64,000 bases of DNA from Saccharum officinarum. Its lineage: Eukaryota > Streptophyta > Magnoliopsida > Poales > Poaceae. Positions 1 to 12,166 of the stretch are shown here, in pieces. The stretch is from NCBI GenBank assembly GCA_020631735.1, contig CM036197.1, positions 45,865,880 through 45,929,879 of the forward strand, read 5' to 3'. The position numbers and the translations under genes were made by a program. The notes under the pieces were generated by a model. The model ran no database searches, was not told where the DNA came from, and saw only the letters and a program-made list of their open reading frames with translations. Each line of letters begins with the position of its first letter. The stretch's first letter is position 1.

Positions 1-173
1 TGTCCAATCATGGTCTAATTAAGTTTAAAAGATTCGTCTCGTCCATTTCATCTAAATTGTGTAATTAGTTTTATTTTTTATTTATATTTAATGCTTCATG
101 CATGTGTTCAAAGATTCGATGTGACGGAGAATCTAAAAAATTTTGCAAAATTTTCTGGGAACTAAACAGGGCC
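1..173. mobile_element. MITE, right-hand part, truncated by window start
   Basis: The stretch ends in GGGAACTAAACAGGGCC and carries the internal landmarks shared by the other MITEs of this window: an 'attcgtctcg' block, a poly-T/A block, 'aatgcttcatgcatg' and 'aagattcgatgtgacgg'. It is the right half of a short non-autonomous DNA transposon whose left end lies outside the window. The family, with GGCC-TGTTTAGTT termini, is common in grasses. I do not assign a superfamily with certainty; PIF/Harbinger (Tourist-like) is plausible because complete copies here have 3-bp target duplications. Confidence 0.7.
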
Positions 174-182
174 TTGGAGGAT

Positions 183-331
183 GGGAGGGTGACTGACTTC
201 TTTATTACAGTTTTGATTTTGGCATTGATGTCCCTATCAATTTAGAGTTGGAATTGGAATTTGATTTCGGCATTGATGCCAATGTCGATTTAGAGTTGGA
301 GGGGAGGGTGACAGACGACTTCTTTATTTAT
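183..331. repeat. Imperfect direct repeat
   Basis: The block 'gggagggtgac...gacttctttatt' occurs at about 183-206 and again at about 302-329. Between them a 'ttgattt[t/c]ggcattgatg' unit ending in 'atttagagttgga' is present twice (about 212-251 and 261-300). This looks like a small local duplication with later divergence. No coding meaning is apparent. Confidence 0.6.
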
Positions 332-979
332 ACGGCCAGTTTCCAATTTCCATCATCTCATAGGTAATTAGGAAGGCCAGACCGAAAAAAAATAGATACC
401 AAAAAATAGGCTGAAATTTTACCTCTTTATTATTAGAGATAGATAAACGATTACAATAAATTTATAGGATCAATGTGATAGCTTTTAGCTCTTGAGAACA
501 AAGGAGACAACTTTTTAACTTTTCTTATAGTTACTCTTTTTTATTTATGTGTGTTTTTCCAATGCATGCAAACTTATTATTTTTTTGTATTTTTAGTGTT
601 AATTTAGGTATTTGCCGGCTGTAGTATACTATACACAAACTATCGCTCCCATGCTAACCTAGCTCCGGTGGGTTATCATCGTGACGCCCTTGCCTCTACC
701 TCACCTAACCACCATCCTCTTCATAGCCGGCGACACTATCACCACGTCGCCTTTTGCCTCCATGCCTGTCACTATTATCGAGCCAGTTTGCCACCCCCAG
801 ATCCTCATATTTTTTCCTAAACATATTGAATTTCTTACCACGCCTAAAAACCAACGCCTGAACCTAAACTTCACAGGAGTTGGAGAAGACGTTAGGATTA
901 GTACTAAATATGTGTCATTCACGGTTGGAAAAAATTTCCTCAAAGAGTTATTCATATTTTGTTGGTAAAGACTTCTTTA
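332..979. other. AT-rich non-coding stretch
   Basis: No gene recognised. The only open frames (681-968 plus, 701-955 minus) overlap each other on opposite strands and show no domain or composition typical of a grass exon. Confidence 0.5.
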
Positions 980-2066
980 CGGACGTGCGTCCTTTAGTGT
1001 AGCCACACGCACGCTTCCTCCGCACACCCTCACTTGACTGCACGGCCACCCACTTGCCTTTTCTATTGCTCCAAAACGGAGACTGCACGGCCACCTCCAC
1101 ACGAGACCGCGCCGCACCCGCAGGGTGTCGTCTTCGACCTCCCACTCCCTCCCTCTCTCTCGCCCGCGGCCCCGGCGAGCTCCTTCCCGTCATGCTCTCT
1201 CCCCGATAGCGACCCCCTCCGATGAGCCCGCACGCCCACCGCCTCCTAGTGCCCACTCCCCACCGCCTCCCCCCGCAGACCATGGTGGATCCGCCGGTTC
1301 CAACCCTGGCCACGGCGGATCCGGTGGCTCCAACCCCGTCCATGGCAGATCGGGCCCCAGTCATGGTGGATTCGATGGATGTGGCCCCGGGCATGGCGCC
1401 TGCGACGACTTGCTGCCGACGCGCCTCTAGGTACTCCGCCTCGTCTTCGACTGCAGGTACCGAGGGGCTTCGCCGGGCCCTTGGACGCTCGCCGGCGATG
1501 AGCACCCACCAGGTTCGTTCACCCATGCCTTCCTTTCCCCTTCCTGCTGCGCGAAACCGAGCTCCCCAACCCTAATGTGTCTTGTTTTTGCTATCTGTGC
1601 CTCAGATCTGCGCCTTCGTTCGTCTCGCCTCGTCGCGACCCCTACGGCGCAACCCCGTCCATCCTGCCTGACCGCGCCGCGTCTGCCCTTCCCTGCGAAT
1701 GCGACAGCGCTACCGCCTCTGTGCCCCGTGCGACCGTCTGTTGCCTCCGGATTCGAGGGTGGGAATGGAGTCGAGGTGGATCTCGGCGAGCTCGTGCCCG
1801 TGCAGTGGGTGGCGGGTGCTGGCCAGGAAGAGGCCAAGGCAAGAGGCGGTGGTGAGCAGCATGCAGAAATCACCAAGGAGATCTGCTCCCGCCGTGACTG
1901 CTTGCCTTCGCCATTAGCTGAGCGTTGTGCAGGAGCGCTTCTGCAACATACAACTACAGGTTTGCCCCTAGCCCAGCAACCACTATCTCGAGCTTCAGTT
2001 AGATTTTTTGATGTGCTGCCAGGCGCAACCACAGCGCTGTGTAGCACAACTGATCAGGATATTTAG
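980..2066 (+). other. GC-rich island, possible 5' end of an unidentified or decayed gene
   Basis: Composition jumps from AT-rich to strongly GC-rich between about 980 and 2000 and then falls again, as at the 5' ends of many grass genes. A plus-strand frame from the ATG at 1222 runs into a possible donor after the ATGAGCACCCACCAG segment (about 1513), and 'tgcctcag' near 1604 could be an acceptor leading into the open frame that ends at 2066. The translated products are Pro/Ser/Ala/Arg-rich and resemble no family I recognise, and similar-length frames exist on both strands. It may be the first exons of an unknown gene, a transcribed non-coding locus, or a captured gene fragment. I do not claim a protein. 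Confidence 0.25.
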
Positions 2067-4265
2067 ATCTTCACTACCTTGTTTTTCAATTTAGCACTAG
2101 GAACAAGATGCATGACCCTGATCCTAGACGTGGTTTATTTTCTTTACTTGATGTGTTTCAAAGGGCTGAAACTAAGCATTTTTTAGATGTATAGTGTTAC
2201 AGCGTCAGTGTGTCCATCCTGGACCTGATAATCCATTATGAAACCTTACTATTTCGTGAGATGATAGCTGGTTCATGTATAATTTTTCTAGAACATTTGC
2301 TCATGAAGTAATCAAACTATAGATGAATGTCAATGCCATCTGTCGATACATATTATTTTGCAGGATAGTAACTAACTTGGCTGCAGAATTAGGAATTTTC
2401 GATGAACTGACAACTTATTACGGCTGGAATAATGGGGAACATTTTTCAGTTTGTTTTGAGTAATTTGTTTTTTATCTCAGTTTTGCAATGGTTTACCTAG
2501 AGTTTATCACAATGTTGGCGCGTTGAATCTGTGCTTCTCCAACTGATCACAATATAGGGACATCTGTTTTCATGTGTCTGTCCAGGACAGGAGGGCCTGG
2601 TAGGAGTCTAGGATCTGAAGTTATGTATGCAAAATCGATGACTGGTTAGCAGTGGCATTGATGTTTGATTTGTTTGCCTTTCAGTCATCGTTGTCTTGCT
2701 GACATATATCTCTACAAATCTAATTCAACACCTTCAACACTTTACCAGGCTGCCCTGACGCCCTGTTGCTGCTGCAATTGTTATACTGGCTGGGTCCATC
2801 CCTTAAACTGCCAATTTAGAATACATAGACACTATACTTGCTTTTTTAAATATATAAATTGCCAATTTAGGTAGACATTATTGCCTAACGAATGATACTT
2901 AAACTGCCTAAGGAAATATAATCCACTACTTCATTACCCAGCAGTAACCTGCTTATCACCAATTGAGGTTGTTAGTCGCCGGCTGTCAACATTGGCAGCT
3001 TCATCCAGAACATATTTTTAGAGGCTCCATGTCCCTAGCTCCCCACTAATTCAGAGGCCCATGCCCCTACACTTGTTGCTACCCTCCCACTGTTTAGACT
3101 TTAGCAGCTTTAATTAGAGTTAATTTTTAATCTGTTTCTCCTTTTGCTGTTGTTTGCTTTGCGCTGCCATGCCAATGTCATTTTGCCAATGTAATGCTGC
3201 TACTAAGAGAGAGCAAGCAGCTTGCTCTTCCATTGAAAAGTATAGCAGCAGCATAGCAGCTTTGTTTTTCCACTTAAAAGCATAGCATCAGCATACACTA
3301 ATGTTGAAAGCCACATCGGCGGCGTCTAGTACCAATACTGTAACTTTGTTTTGTTTTTTATGCCCCCTCTTTCTCTCTTTTTGCCTTCTGGCTGGCCAGC
3401 AACCCCTTGCCACACCACCTGCATGTGATGTTCCTTCCGCTGCTTCTATGAACAGCTAGCTAGCAACGCCTAGTGTTGAGAGCACAATGGGTACTTTCAG
3501 TCAGGTTACAGTTTAGTTGGCAGCCCCTAATGTTTTTGCTAACTAGCAACTAGCAGCCTCTATTATTTTTGTACTGTAAATCTATACATAAGCAATTCTT
3601 TTTTCAGTATCAAGTAATTTTTCATGTTTTCACTAGCAATTTTCTTAATTTTTGTTAACGCAGTTTTGCTGCTGTTTTTTTTGCAGACTTTCATCCAGGA
3701 GGGCGACCTAGCTAGGACAGAGATCTCACGTGTATTTTGGTCTAAATATAACCATCTAGACCATCGTCATATGGTAAATTCATATCTTCACATGTATTTA
3801 GAGATCGTCATACATGATTTTTTCTTCCTCAGTGACATGCATCGATAATAACCAACCCAACATAGGTGATGTCCCCTGTGCTCCAAATGCTTGAAGATAG
3901 AAAATCTGCAGCACAAGTAGGACACTACTTCTTTATTACCCTGAACATGTGAAACAATTGAGTTATTAGTCAGGCAATTTATTAGTACTCCGGTAAGCAA
4001 ATTAATACCATTAGTCAGACAAGTTATTAGCATCATTGTAGCAATTATGTGTGTAAACACTAAAAATATGCCTATAACCTCACCAGAGAAAAACTTTTTG
4101 AAGAAAGTTGAAATTTTTAGGCTTTGTCGTCCTCAACTCAGTTGATTTAAATATTTTTTTCCTCAGTTCTCACTATCATCTATGTGCTTATCTTGTGCTT
4201 CTATAAAATTGCAGGTGTGAGACCATCAAACATCAAAATGAGCATGTTATTACATCCATAGGAGT
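2067..4265. other. AT-rich non-coding DNA, target of the Tekay-type insertion
   Basis: No convincing gene. A stretch at about 3687-3773 is bounded by a T-rich tract plus 'gcag' and by 'gtaaat', so it could be an internal exon of whatever begins in the GC-rich island upstream, but this is weak. Removing the retrotransposon at 4271-15954 joins this DNA to 15960 onward. Confidence 0.4.
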
Positions 4266-4270
4266 AACCA

Positions 4271-7010
4271 TGTCACACCCATTTATCGACCAAATGGAAT
4301 GCATACACTTATGTGCGCCCAGAGATCAATCACACATAAGTTCACAAATTATAACAGAAGTATCATCACAAATGTTATTACATCACGATATTTAAACACA
4401 TAGTCTTAACACAAACGTAGCGGAAGTATAAATAAAATTCTCTCGTGGTAGCTCCAGTCACAGGTACATTGACTGGTTGACAGCAAGACTAGTAATCTTC
4501 AGGGAAGTAGGCGTAGTAGTCACTATTACCTCCATCTGTTACCCATCCGGGATTTTTATCCAAGTAAAAGAAATAAACAAACGTAAGTACATCTCGTACT
4601 CAACAAGTGTAACATGGGGTTCATGAGGCTCAAAAAGGCATATTCATTGGTTTATCAGCATGTAGCTTTTAATTAGCATGATTTTAGCATAACAATATCA
4701 TCAAAATGTCTCAATATAAACATTAAACATATGATCCATGTGAAATGATTAATGAATAGCAAAAACATAATCATAAACAATTATTCAACTATTCCATAAG
4801 GGTCCAAGGCCACTCGTAACCGTGAGCACGGCTGTTATAACAGTTTTACACTCTGCAGAGGTTGTACACTTTCACTGTGAGTCGTGTTACCCAAATGCCC
4901 GGGTTAATTACTCCCAAAACACTACCAAGGTGAGCAGGCAGGGTAAACACTATGAAGTCTTTCGAAGGTTCGTCTAACAAGTTAGGGTCATTAGATTTCA
5001 CTCGGCAAACAGATGTAGAGCCCCCCTTCCTGATGGCACAATAACACGCAGCCTATACACATGAGGACAGAGGCCGCACTATACCCGATTCGTCAAGCCA
5101 TTCTTACGCCATAAAGGAATACCTCTAACAAGCTAGAAAAGGTCCTTCTATATGACTAAAGCCAGAGCCATATAGCCCCCACAGTTGTACTGTAAATCCC
5201 GGATTGTCGCTTATAGATGAGTCCTTATGGAGAGCAATTAGAGCATCAAAAGTAATCCCCATGCTCTAGTACCCTTTAACAGTAATAAAAATCATCTTTT
5301 AATGTTTATTGCATATTCCATTAGTCAAATTACATGATCATAGTCCATGTTTAAGCACTAGCCACACTACTCAATGCAATATAATAGGTACCAAGGTAAA
5401 GGATCAATCGCTAAGTCATCCTTAACAAGGAATAAATGCATAATGATATTAATTGCATATGGTGAATAGGACAACAAGGATAATCCCATGCTATACTTGC
5501 CTTGCTCGAACTGGTCCTGAAGATCTTGCTCGTAGTAAAGCTCTTGATCTCCAACGAATTTCTCACCGTCTATACTCAATCAACCATTATCAACAACACA
5601 CATCCAGAGGCAATCATGCATTAACAAACAAGACTATAATTAGAACAATACACCAACAGTAAGAAAATAAAATAAAAAGTCTTTAAAATAAATCTACAAC
5701 TTGCTAGGATCACACAGACGCGAAGATCACGAAAATCGGATCTAAAACGACAAAGTTATGAATTTCCAAAGATTTCCTACAGAAAAATAAATACTTTAAT
5801 ATAAACTTGAAAATAAATTATCTCAAACCTACTGTACAGTTCTATCATCATGTAGAGCTCGCAAATATGAATCTAACGCAGATCAAATCGGAGCTAAAAC
5901 GAAAATTCTACAACTAAAACAATCTGAATGGCAAAACTGTAAATATCAGAAAGCGTATTTTTCATTTACCGAGACGAAATACGTTTTCAACCGATCAAAG
6001 CGTACTCTGAGCTTTACGTTTTAGGACTGCGGGTTCTATACTTAAAAACTTCAGGGTTTCTTTTACAATTTTACAAACGAACCGGTATCTTCTAATTCTA
6101 GCCGTTGGATTTAGATCGGACGGTCCAGATCGGATCAAGGAAGTAACCGGCGGCGCTCCGGTCGGAATCAGCCGACGGCGAGCTTCCCGCGGCGGCGCCA
6201 TGGCCGGGTGGAGCCTAACTCGCTCTGTGGTGCACGAAATCGCAAAGCAAAGGTATCGGCAGGTAGATAACTTCAACGCGAACTCACCTAGGGCAGAATC
6301 GTGGCTGGGGACGAAGCAATGAGCGCGTGCGGCTTGAAGGGGCGGACGGTGGATCTCGTGCTCGCGGTGACCTAGCTCCCGAGCTCCAAATCGGCTACCG
6401 ATAAGACGGGATGAGGGCGGAATCATGCGGGGCTCCGTTTTTATAGTCCGGAGGCGCGAGGAAACAAGGAAGGCGCGGAGATTTGCGGCGGCTTCGGATC
6501 GGAGAAAGAGGAAGGCGACGGCGTCCGTTTTTGGAAAGCACCGGAGGAAGAAGAAAGGAAAGGTGAGGAGAGACACTGACAAGCGGGACCCACATGTCAG
6601 CGACTCAAGGCGGAATGACGCGGCCGCTGCGGAACGCGATCGTGCGCGCGAGTTGGGCCGGCTGGCCGCGGCTCGGGCTCGGCCCAGAAGGAGAAGGAGG
6701 CCGCGGTGAAGAAATGGGCTGCCGGGCCGAAAGCGAGGAGAAAGGAAATTTTCTTTTTTTTTTCTTTTTCCTTTTCAATTATTTCAAAGCATTTTCAAAT
6801 GATTTTGGAATCAAATTTGAATTTGAATCAAACCACTCAAACCAAAAATTTAAATGCAACAGCATGAGTGCACAAACATATTTCTACTCTTATATTTGAT
6901 TTTAAATTTATAAAAATTATTCTTATTCTAAATTTGCATGCTTCACAAAAATAAATATAAAAATCATGTTTTTCCTATTTTTCTTCTTTTCAAATTTTTA
7001 GGGTGTTACA
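4271..7010 (-). repeat. 3' LTR of the Tekay-type element
   Basis: It is nearly identical to 13210-15954. It begins TGTCACACCC and ends GGGTGTTACA, with the usual TG...CA termini. Relative to the partner, visible differences include a 9-bp deletion near 5877, single-base run-length changes in C and T tracts (about 5030, 5176 and 6743) and a few transitions. Open frames inside it (for example 5995-6582 minus) recur in the other LTR only because the LTRs are copies. Confidence 0.95.
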
Positions 7011-7025
7011 ATTCTACCCCCTTAA
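7011..7025 (-). promoter_or_regulatory. Polypurine tract next to the 3' LTR
   Basis: Read on the minus strand the bases just before the 3' LTR are TTTTAAGGGGGTAGAAT, a purine-rich run ending at the LTR border. In LTR retrotransposons this RNase H-resistant tract primes plus-strand DNA synthesis. Its place and orientation confirm that the element lies on the minus strand. Confidence 0.8.
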
Positions 7026-7056
7026 AATGAATCTCGTCCCGAGATTCGACCGATGC

Positions 7057-10000
7057 TTACTCAAACAGTTGCGGGTAGGTTTTTCTCAGATCCTCTTCTC
7101 GTTCCCAAGTAGCCTCTTCTGCTGTGTACCGATTCCATTGTACTTTACACATTTTGATTGTTCTACTTCTTGTGACTCTGTCCGCAGTCTCTAAAATTTT
7201 AACCGGAAACTCTTCATATGTAAGATCCTCCTTAACAGTAAGTTCCTCTAATGGAATCTGCTCCTCTGGTACTCGTAAACATTTCTTCAATTGAGACACA
7301 TGGAACACATCGTGTACACCTGCCAAACTTTCAGGTAATTCCAACTGATATGCCACTTCACCACGTCTCTCTATAATCTTGAAGGGTCCAATATATCTTG
7401 GTGCCAATTTACCCTTCATGTTGAACCTTCTCACACTCCTCATTGGCGATACTTTCAAATATACATAATCCCCTACCTCAAAAGTCAACTCCCTTCTGCG
7501 AGTATCAGCATAGCTTTTCTGTCTGGACTGTGCTATTTTTAGATTATCTCTAATCATTCTCACTTTCTTTTCAGCATCCTTTAATACATCAGGCCCATAC
7601 ACTTGACTCTCCCCTGTCTGATTCCAGAATAACGGGGTTCTACACTTTCGTCCATACAGAGCCTCAAACGGTGCCATTTGAAGACTCTTCTGATAACTGT
7701 TGTTATAAGAGAACTCTGCGTAAGGCAAACTCTTATCCCAGCTAGTTCCATATTGTAAAGCACAAGCTCTCAACATATCTTCCAATATCTGATTAATTCT
7801 CTCCGTTTGACCATCTGTCTGAGGATGATAAGCTGTACTAAAATTTAATTTGGTTCCCAATGATTCATGTATCTTTTGCCAATAATGAGATGTAAACTGA
7901 GTACCTCGGTCAGACACGATCTTTTTAGGTACTCCATGTAGACTCACTATTCTTTCCATATACAATTCTGCCAACTTTGCACTGCTATATGTAGTCTTCA
8001 CAGGCAGAAAATGAGCAACCTTAGTCAGACGATCCACTATCACCCAAATTGAATCATATCCTCTTTGAGTCCGTGGCAACCCAACTATAAAATCCATACC
8101 AACCTCTTCCCATTTCCATTCGGGTATCTGCATAGGCTGTAACAATCCTGCAGGTCTCTGATGTTCCGCTTTCACTCTTTGACAAGTATCACACAAAGCA
8201 ACATACTCAGCAACATCTCTTTTTAAACCATACCACCAATATTTCTCTCTCAGATCCAAATACATTTTAGTACTCCCCGGATGTATGGAATAAGCTGACT
8301 CATGAGCTTCACGCAGAATTACCATTCTGATATCCTTATCTTCAGGCACACACAGCCTTTTTCCAAACCATAGCGTACCATTATCATCCTTACGGAACCC
8401 TGGAGATTTACCTTTCGCTATGTTTTCAGCTATCTCCCTCAACTTTTCATCTTTCTGCTGACCTTTACGGATCTCTTGCTCTAGAGTAGGCTCTAATACT
8501 AATTCCACTGCATTGGTAGTAAATCCTAAGTTCAAATACTTGCACTCGGCACATAATTCCTTTGGCATAGACATTACTTGTATTTCATTTGCATAACTTT
8601 TTCTACTAAGAGCATCAGCAACAACGTTGGCCTTTCCTGGATGATAATGCACCTCTAGATCATAGTCTTTTATCAACTCCAACCATCTATGCTGCCTCAA
8701 GTTCAGATCCGTTTGAGTAAAGATATACCTTAAACTCTTGTGATCAGTGTATATATCACTCTTGTGTCCAATCAAATAATGTCTCCATATCTTTAATGCA
8801 TGAACTACTGCAGCTAATTCCAAATCATGAGTAGGGTAATTTAACTCATGCTTCCTCAACTGTCTTGATGCATATGCCACAACTCTACCTTCTTGCATCA
8901 GTACACATCCCAAACTCAATCGAGATGCATCACAATAGATAGAGAAAGGTTTACTCAGATCTGGCAAAACTAAGACGGGTGCAGTCGTCAATCTCTTCTT
9001 TAGCTCCTCAAAATTGGCCTGACACTTCTCGGACCACACAAACTTGACATTCTTCTCCAATAATGCAGTCATTGGTTTTACAAGCTTTGAAAATCCCTCT
9101 ATAAATCTTCTATAATAACCAGCTAATCCCAAGAAGCTACGGATCTCACTCACATTGATAGGTGGTTTCCAATTCAATACATCTTTCACCTTACAAGGAT
9201 CTACTGATATTCCTCCATTAGAGACAATGTGACCTAGAAAAGAAACTTCCTTCAACCAAAACTCACATTTACTCCTCTTTGCATATAGTTGGTGTTCTCT
9301 AAGCTTCTGCAAAACCAACCTCAAATGTTCCGCATGTTCTTCCTCAGTCTTGGAAAATACTAGAATATCATCGATGAATACCACTACAAACTTATCCAGA
9401 TATTCCATGAACACCTTATTCATTAAGTACATAAAGTATGCAGGGGCATTAGTCAAACCAAAAGACATCACCGTATACTCATACAACCCATACCGTGTGG
9501 TAAAAGCTGTCTTTGGTATATCACTAGCACGAATCTTCAACTGATGATATCCAGAACGAAGATCAATCTTGGAAAATACACAAGCTCCTCTCAACTGATC
9601 AAACAGGTCATCAATCCTAGGCAATGGGTACTTGTTCTTAATAGTAACCTCATTAAGAGACCGATAATCTACACACATCCTCTGAGTTCCATCTTTCTTA
9701 TCCACAAAAATCACTGGTGCTCCCCAAGGTGAAGAACTAGGACGAATAAAACCCTTATCCTGCAACTCCTTGATTTGTTTCTTAAGTTCTTCTAATTCAT
9801 TTACTCCCATTCTATATGGACGCTTAGCTATAGGTGCAGTTCCAGGTAATAATTCAATAATAAATTCAATGTCACGGTCTGGTGGCATATCTGGCAATTC
9901 CTCTGGAAACACATCTGGAAACTCCTCCACAACTGGATCTTCCTGGTTGGCACCATCATTGAGCTGGTTCACTGTAGCAGTCTCTTGTTTTTGCACTTTT

Positions 10001-10491
10001 ACTTCAACCCTGATTCTATCACCCTTTGGTGTTGTCAGTACAACTGATTTATCCTTACACTGAATCTCTGCTTGTTGTTGCATCATCCAATCCATTCCCA
10101 ATATAAAATCAATCCCAGCTGTTCTCAATACTATCGGGCTAACTGTAAACTCTACCCCACTTAAGTTGAGACTAATCGGAAGACAGCGATAAGATGCTGG
10201 CACGCTTCCACCAGGTGAGTTTACTAAGATAGGGTTCTTCATGGCACATAAATGGATTCTATGTATTCTAACAAACGATTGCGATATGAAAGAATGTGAT
10301 GCTCCAGAATCAAAAAGTACAGTGGCGGGAGTAGAGTGAACATCGAACGTACCAAGCATAACTTCTGGCTCCTCCACTGCAGTTTCCTGGGACAAGTGAT
10401 TCACCCTTCCTGAGTTAGGTGCGGTCTTCTGGTGGCTGCTCTGTCTCTGGGGAGTCTGCTGGTTAAGCTTCTCCGGGCAATTGTAAGACAA
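7057..10491 (-). CDS. Pol polyprotein (protease, RT, RNase H, integrase, chromodomain-like tail), Ty3/gypsy
   Basis: This is a 1144-residue open frame without internal stops. The start given is only the first in-frame ATG and falls inside the Gag zinc knuckle. The frame holds an aspartic protease (DSGAS at residues 61-65) and a reverse transcriptase ([16 protein letters not shown] in the N-terminal third, then the catalytic FIDDILVF). RNase H follows (FSIYCDAS, with a later YTDHKSL). Integrase carries a CDTC zinc pair and the D, D, E motifs in [17 protein letters not shown] and QTERIN. The C-terminus has an aromatic and charged block (KVQWNR...ATWERE...TYPQLFE) resembling a chromodomain, as in chromoviruses. 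The enzymes copy the RNA genome and insert the DNA. All catalytic residues I can see are present. Gag and protease are normally one polyprotein in this lineage; here they are in different frames (see gag). Confidence 0.93.
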   Translation of the reverse strand: MSYNCPEKLNQQTPQRQSSHQKTAPNSGRVNHLSQETAVEEPEVMLGTFDVHSTPATVLFDSGASHSFISQSFVRIHRIHLCAMKNPILVNSPGGSVPASYRCLPISLNLSGVEFTVSPIVLRTAGIDFILGMDWMMQQQAEIQCKDKSVVLTTPKGDRIRVEVKVQKQETATVNQLNDGANQEDPVVEEFPDVFPEELPDMPPDRDIEFIIELLPGTAPIAKRPYRMGVNELEELKKQIKELQDKGFIRPSSSPWGAPVIFVDKKDGTQRMCVDYRSLNEVTIKNKYPLPRIDDLFDQLRGACVFSKIDLRSGYHQLKIRASDIPKTAFTTRYGLYEYTVMSFGLTNAPAYFMYLMNKVFMEYLDKFVVVFIDDILVFSKTEEEHAEHLRLVLQKLREHQLYAKRSKCEFWLKEVSFLGHIVSNGGISVDPCKVKDVLNWKPPINVSEIRSFLGLAGYYRRFIEGFSKLVKPMTALLEKNVKFVWSEKCQANFEELKKRLTTAPVLVLPDLSKPFSIYCDASRLSLGCVLMQEGRVVAYASRQLRKHELNYPTHDLELAAVVHALKIWRHYLIGHKSDIYTDHKSLRYIFTQTDLNLRQHRWLELIKDYDLEVHYHPGKANVVADALSRKSYANEIQVMSMPKELCAECKYLNLGFTTNAVELVLEPTLEQEIRKGQQKDEKLREIAENIAKGKSPGFRKDDNGTLWFGKRLCVPEDKDIRMVILREAHESAYSIHPGSTKMYLDLREKYWWYGLKRDVAEYVALCDTCQRVKAEHQRPAGLLQPMQIPEWKWEEVGMDFIVGLPRTQRGYDSIWVIVDRLTKVAHFLPVKTTYSSAKLAELYMERIVSLHGVPKKIVSDRGTQFTSHYWQKIHESLGTKLNFSTAYHPQTDGQTERINQILEDMLRACALQYGTSWDKSLPYAEFSYNNSYQKSLQMAPFEALYGRKCRTPLFWNQTGESQVYGPDVLKDAEKKVRMIRDNLKIAQSRQKSYADTRRRELTFEVGDYVYLKVSPMRSVRRFNMKGKLAPRYIGPFKIIERRGEVAYQLELPESLAGVHDVFHVSQLKKCLRVPEEQIPLEELTVKEDLTYEEFPVKILETADRVTRSRTIKMCKVQWNRYTAEEATWEREEDLRKTYPQLFE

Positions 10492-11474
10492 GTGACCTTC
10501 TTTTCCACATCGGAAACACTTGTTGGGGTATTGGGAGCACTAGTCTTCATAGGAGTGTTATTGGAAGGACCCTGACGCTGTGCTTGATTTCCATTCTGCT
10601 GCGGTGGACGTTGGTTGCTATTCTGTGGCTGGAATGGGGGACGTTGCGGAAACTGTCCACGGAATGGGACCTGACTACGATTCCACTGTCCAGAGAGAGG
10701 CCTCTGCTGAGTATTCTGCTGAAAACCAGTACGCAGACGGGTGTTGCTATTAGAGGCTTGTCCCTGTAACCTCTTTCTCTTTGCATCCATTTCCTTGCGC
10801 TTGCTATCCACCACGATAGCGCGGTTTACAAGCGTCTGAAAATTAGGGTAGGTATTGGACATCAACTGCAACTGTAGTCCATCATATAATCCCTTCAAGA
10901 AGCGGCGCTGCTTATCATTGTCATTAGCCACCTCATGTGGAGCATATCGTGACAATTGAGCAAACTTGTCACGGTACTCAGCTACAGTCATTGACCCTTG
11001 GGTCAGGTTCCTGAATTCCTCCGCCTTCAACTCTATCATTCCTTCAGGTATATGGTATGCCCTGAAGTTCTCCCTAAACTCCTGCCAGGTGACTGCAGGA
11101 GCATTGGCAGGACGACCATACTCATATGACTCCCACCAATCCTGAGCTTCTCCCTGAAGTTGCCCAGAAGCAAACAACACCTTCTGTCGGTCATCACATT
11201 GGGCAATAGTGAGTTGTTTCTCCACAGCACGTAGCCAATCATCAGCCTCCAAAGGGTCAGCAGCATGTGTGAACACTGGGGGACGACCCTTCAAAAACTC
11301 ACCACGCTTATCACGTGGTTGAGCCCCAGCAACTGGCTGATTTTGCTGATTTTGCACTAGTTGCTGCATCAACTGCGTCTGTACCGCCAACAGTTGCTCA
11401 ATAGTTGGTGGCGGTGGTGGTGGTGGATTTAGGGGAATGTTTCCACGACCTCTGCCTCTTCCTCTTCCGGCCAT
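10401..11474 (-). CDS. Gag capsid/nucleocapsid protein, C-terminus frame-broken
   Basis: I chose the ATG at 11474 ([12 protein letters not shown]...), although the frame is open upstream to 11495. This Arg/Gly-rich start is typical of Tekay Gag and fits the base context, 'cag' directly before ATGGCC. The protein has a proline run, the retrotransposon Gag core ([15 protein letters not shown] and neighbouring residues), then a Gln/Pro-rich linker. The expected CCHC zinc knuckle is not in this frame. Its residues (CFRCGKEGH, then YNC) are encoded in the pol frame between about 10480 and 10535. A single-base indel between roughly 10515 and 10570 therefore separates gag from pol. That could be a recent mutation or a programmed shift; I favour mutation because Tekay elements usually have one fused frame. 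Confidence 0.85.
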   Translation of the reverse strand: MAGRGRGRGRGNIPLNPPPPPPPTIEQLLAVQTQLMQQLVQNQQNQPVAGAQPRDKRGEFLKGRPPVFTHAADPLEADDWLRAVEKQLTIAQCDDRQKVLFASGQLQGEAQDWWESYEYGRPANAPAVTWQEFRENFRAYHIPEGMIELKAEEFRNLTQGSMTVAEYRDKFAQLSRYAPHEVANDNDKQRRFLKGLYDGLQLQLMSNTYPNFQTLVNRAIVVDSKRKEMDAKRKRLQGQASNSNTRLRTGFQQNTQQRPLSGQWNRSQVPFRGQFPQRPPFQPQNSNQRPPQQNGNQAQRQGPSNNTPMKTSAPNTPTSVSDVEKKVTCLTIARRSLTSRLPRDRAATRRPHLTQEG

Positions 11475-11495
11475 CTGCCACCCATAAACATGCAA

Positions 11496-12166
11496 ACTTT
11501 AAGAATTCCATGATTTCAACCACTTATAAGATTAAGAAGGAGATCTGAAAGTTTTCTGGACGAGTAGCATTGTTGACAGTTCAGTATTTCAATCATATCT
11601 CGAGCTACAGAAATCCAAAAGAGGCGTGCCTTATATGGTTGGAAAACTTATGAAATTATCCACAATTTCTATTCAGACCTCAAGATCAAATTCTGTCATT
11701 AAGTCTATGAAAAATAAGGCGTAACAGAAACTGTTCCAGATTCCAGACTGTGCAGAAACTTTAACTTGTAAAAATTATATCTCTCGAACCAGATCAGATA
11801 AAAAGGTGATTCCAGTGGCATTTGAAAGATGCTTGAGTCTAGTTTCTCTCATAAAAATTTCATAAATGTTGTACAAACCGTTTTTAAACTATATCAGAAA
11901 CATTGAAGACTGCTCCAGAAAACAGCAAGGACAGAAACGTGATAATATCAAACCCAACTATTATTCCTTGACTATTAAACTTATTATTCTTAAGAATGGA
12001 ACTTGTAGACATGCCTACAAGTCCCGACACTCAAACAAAGATCCAACTCACACATAAGCATAATAATAAAGCAACTAGCACACCAAGGTTCAAACCACAC
12101 GACAGACTCGACTGACTCAACTGACGTTACTAAGAACGTTCTTATTACATAAAGGACTCCTACTTC
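11496..12166 (-). other. Untranslated spacer between accessory ORF and gag
   Basis: About 670 bp without a credible ORF in the element's direction. The last bases before the gag ATG read 'ttatgggtggcag' on the minus strand, a reasonable 3' splice site, so gag could be translated from a spliced RNA that skips the accessory ORF. No donor could be fixed by eye. Confidence 0.4.
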
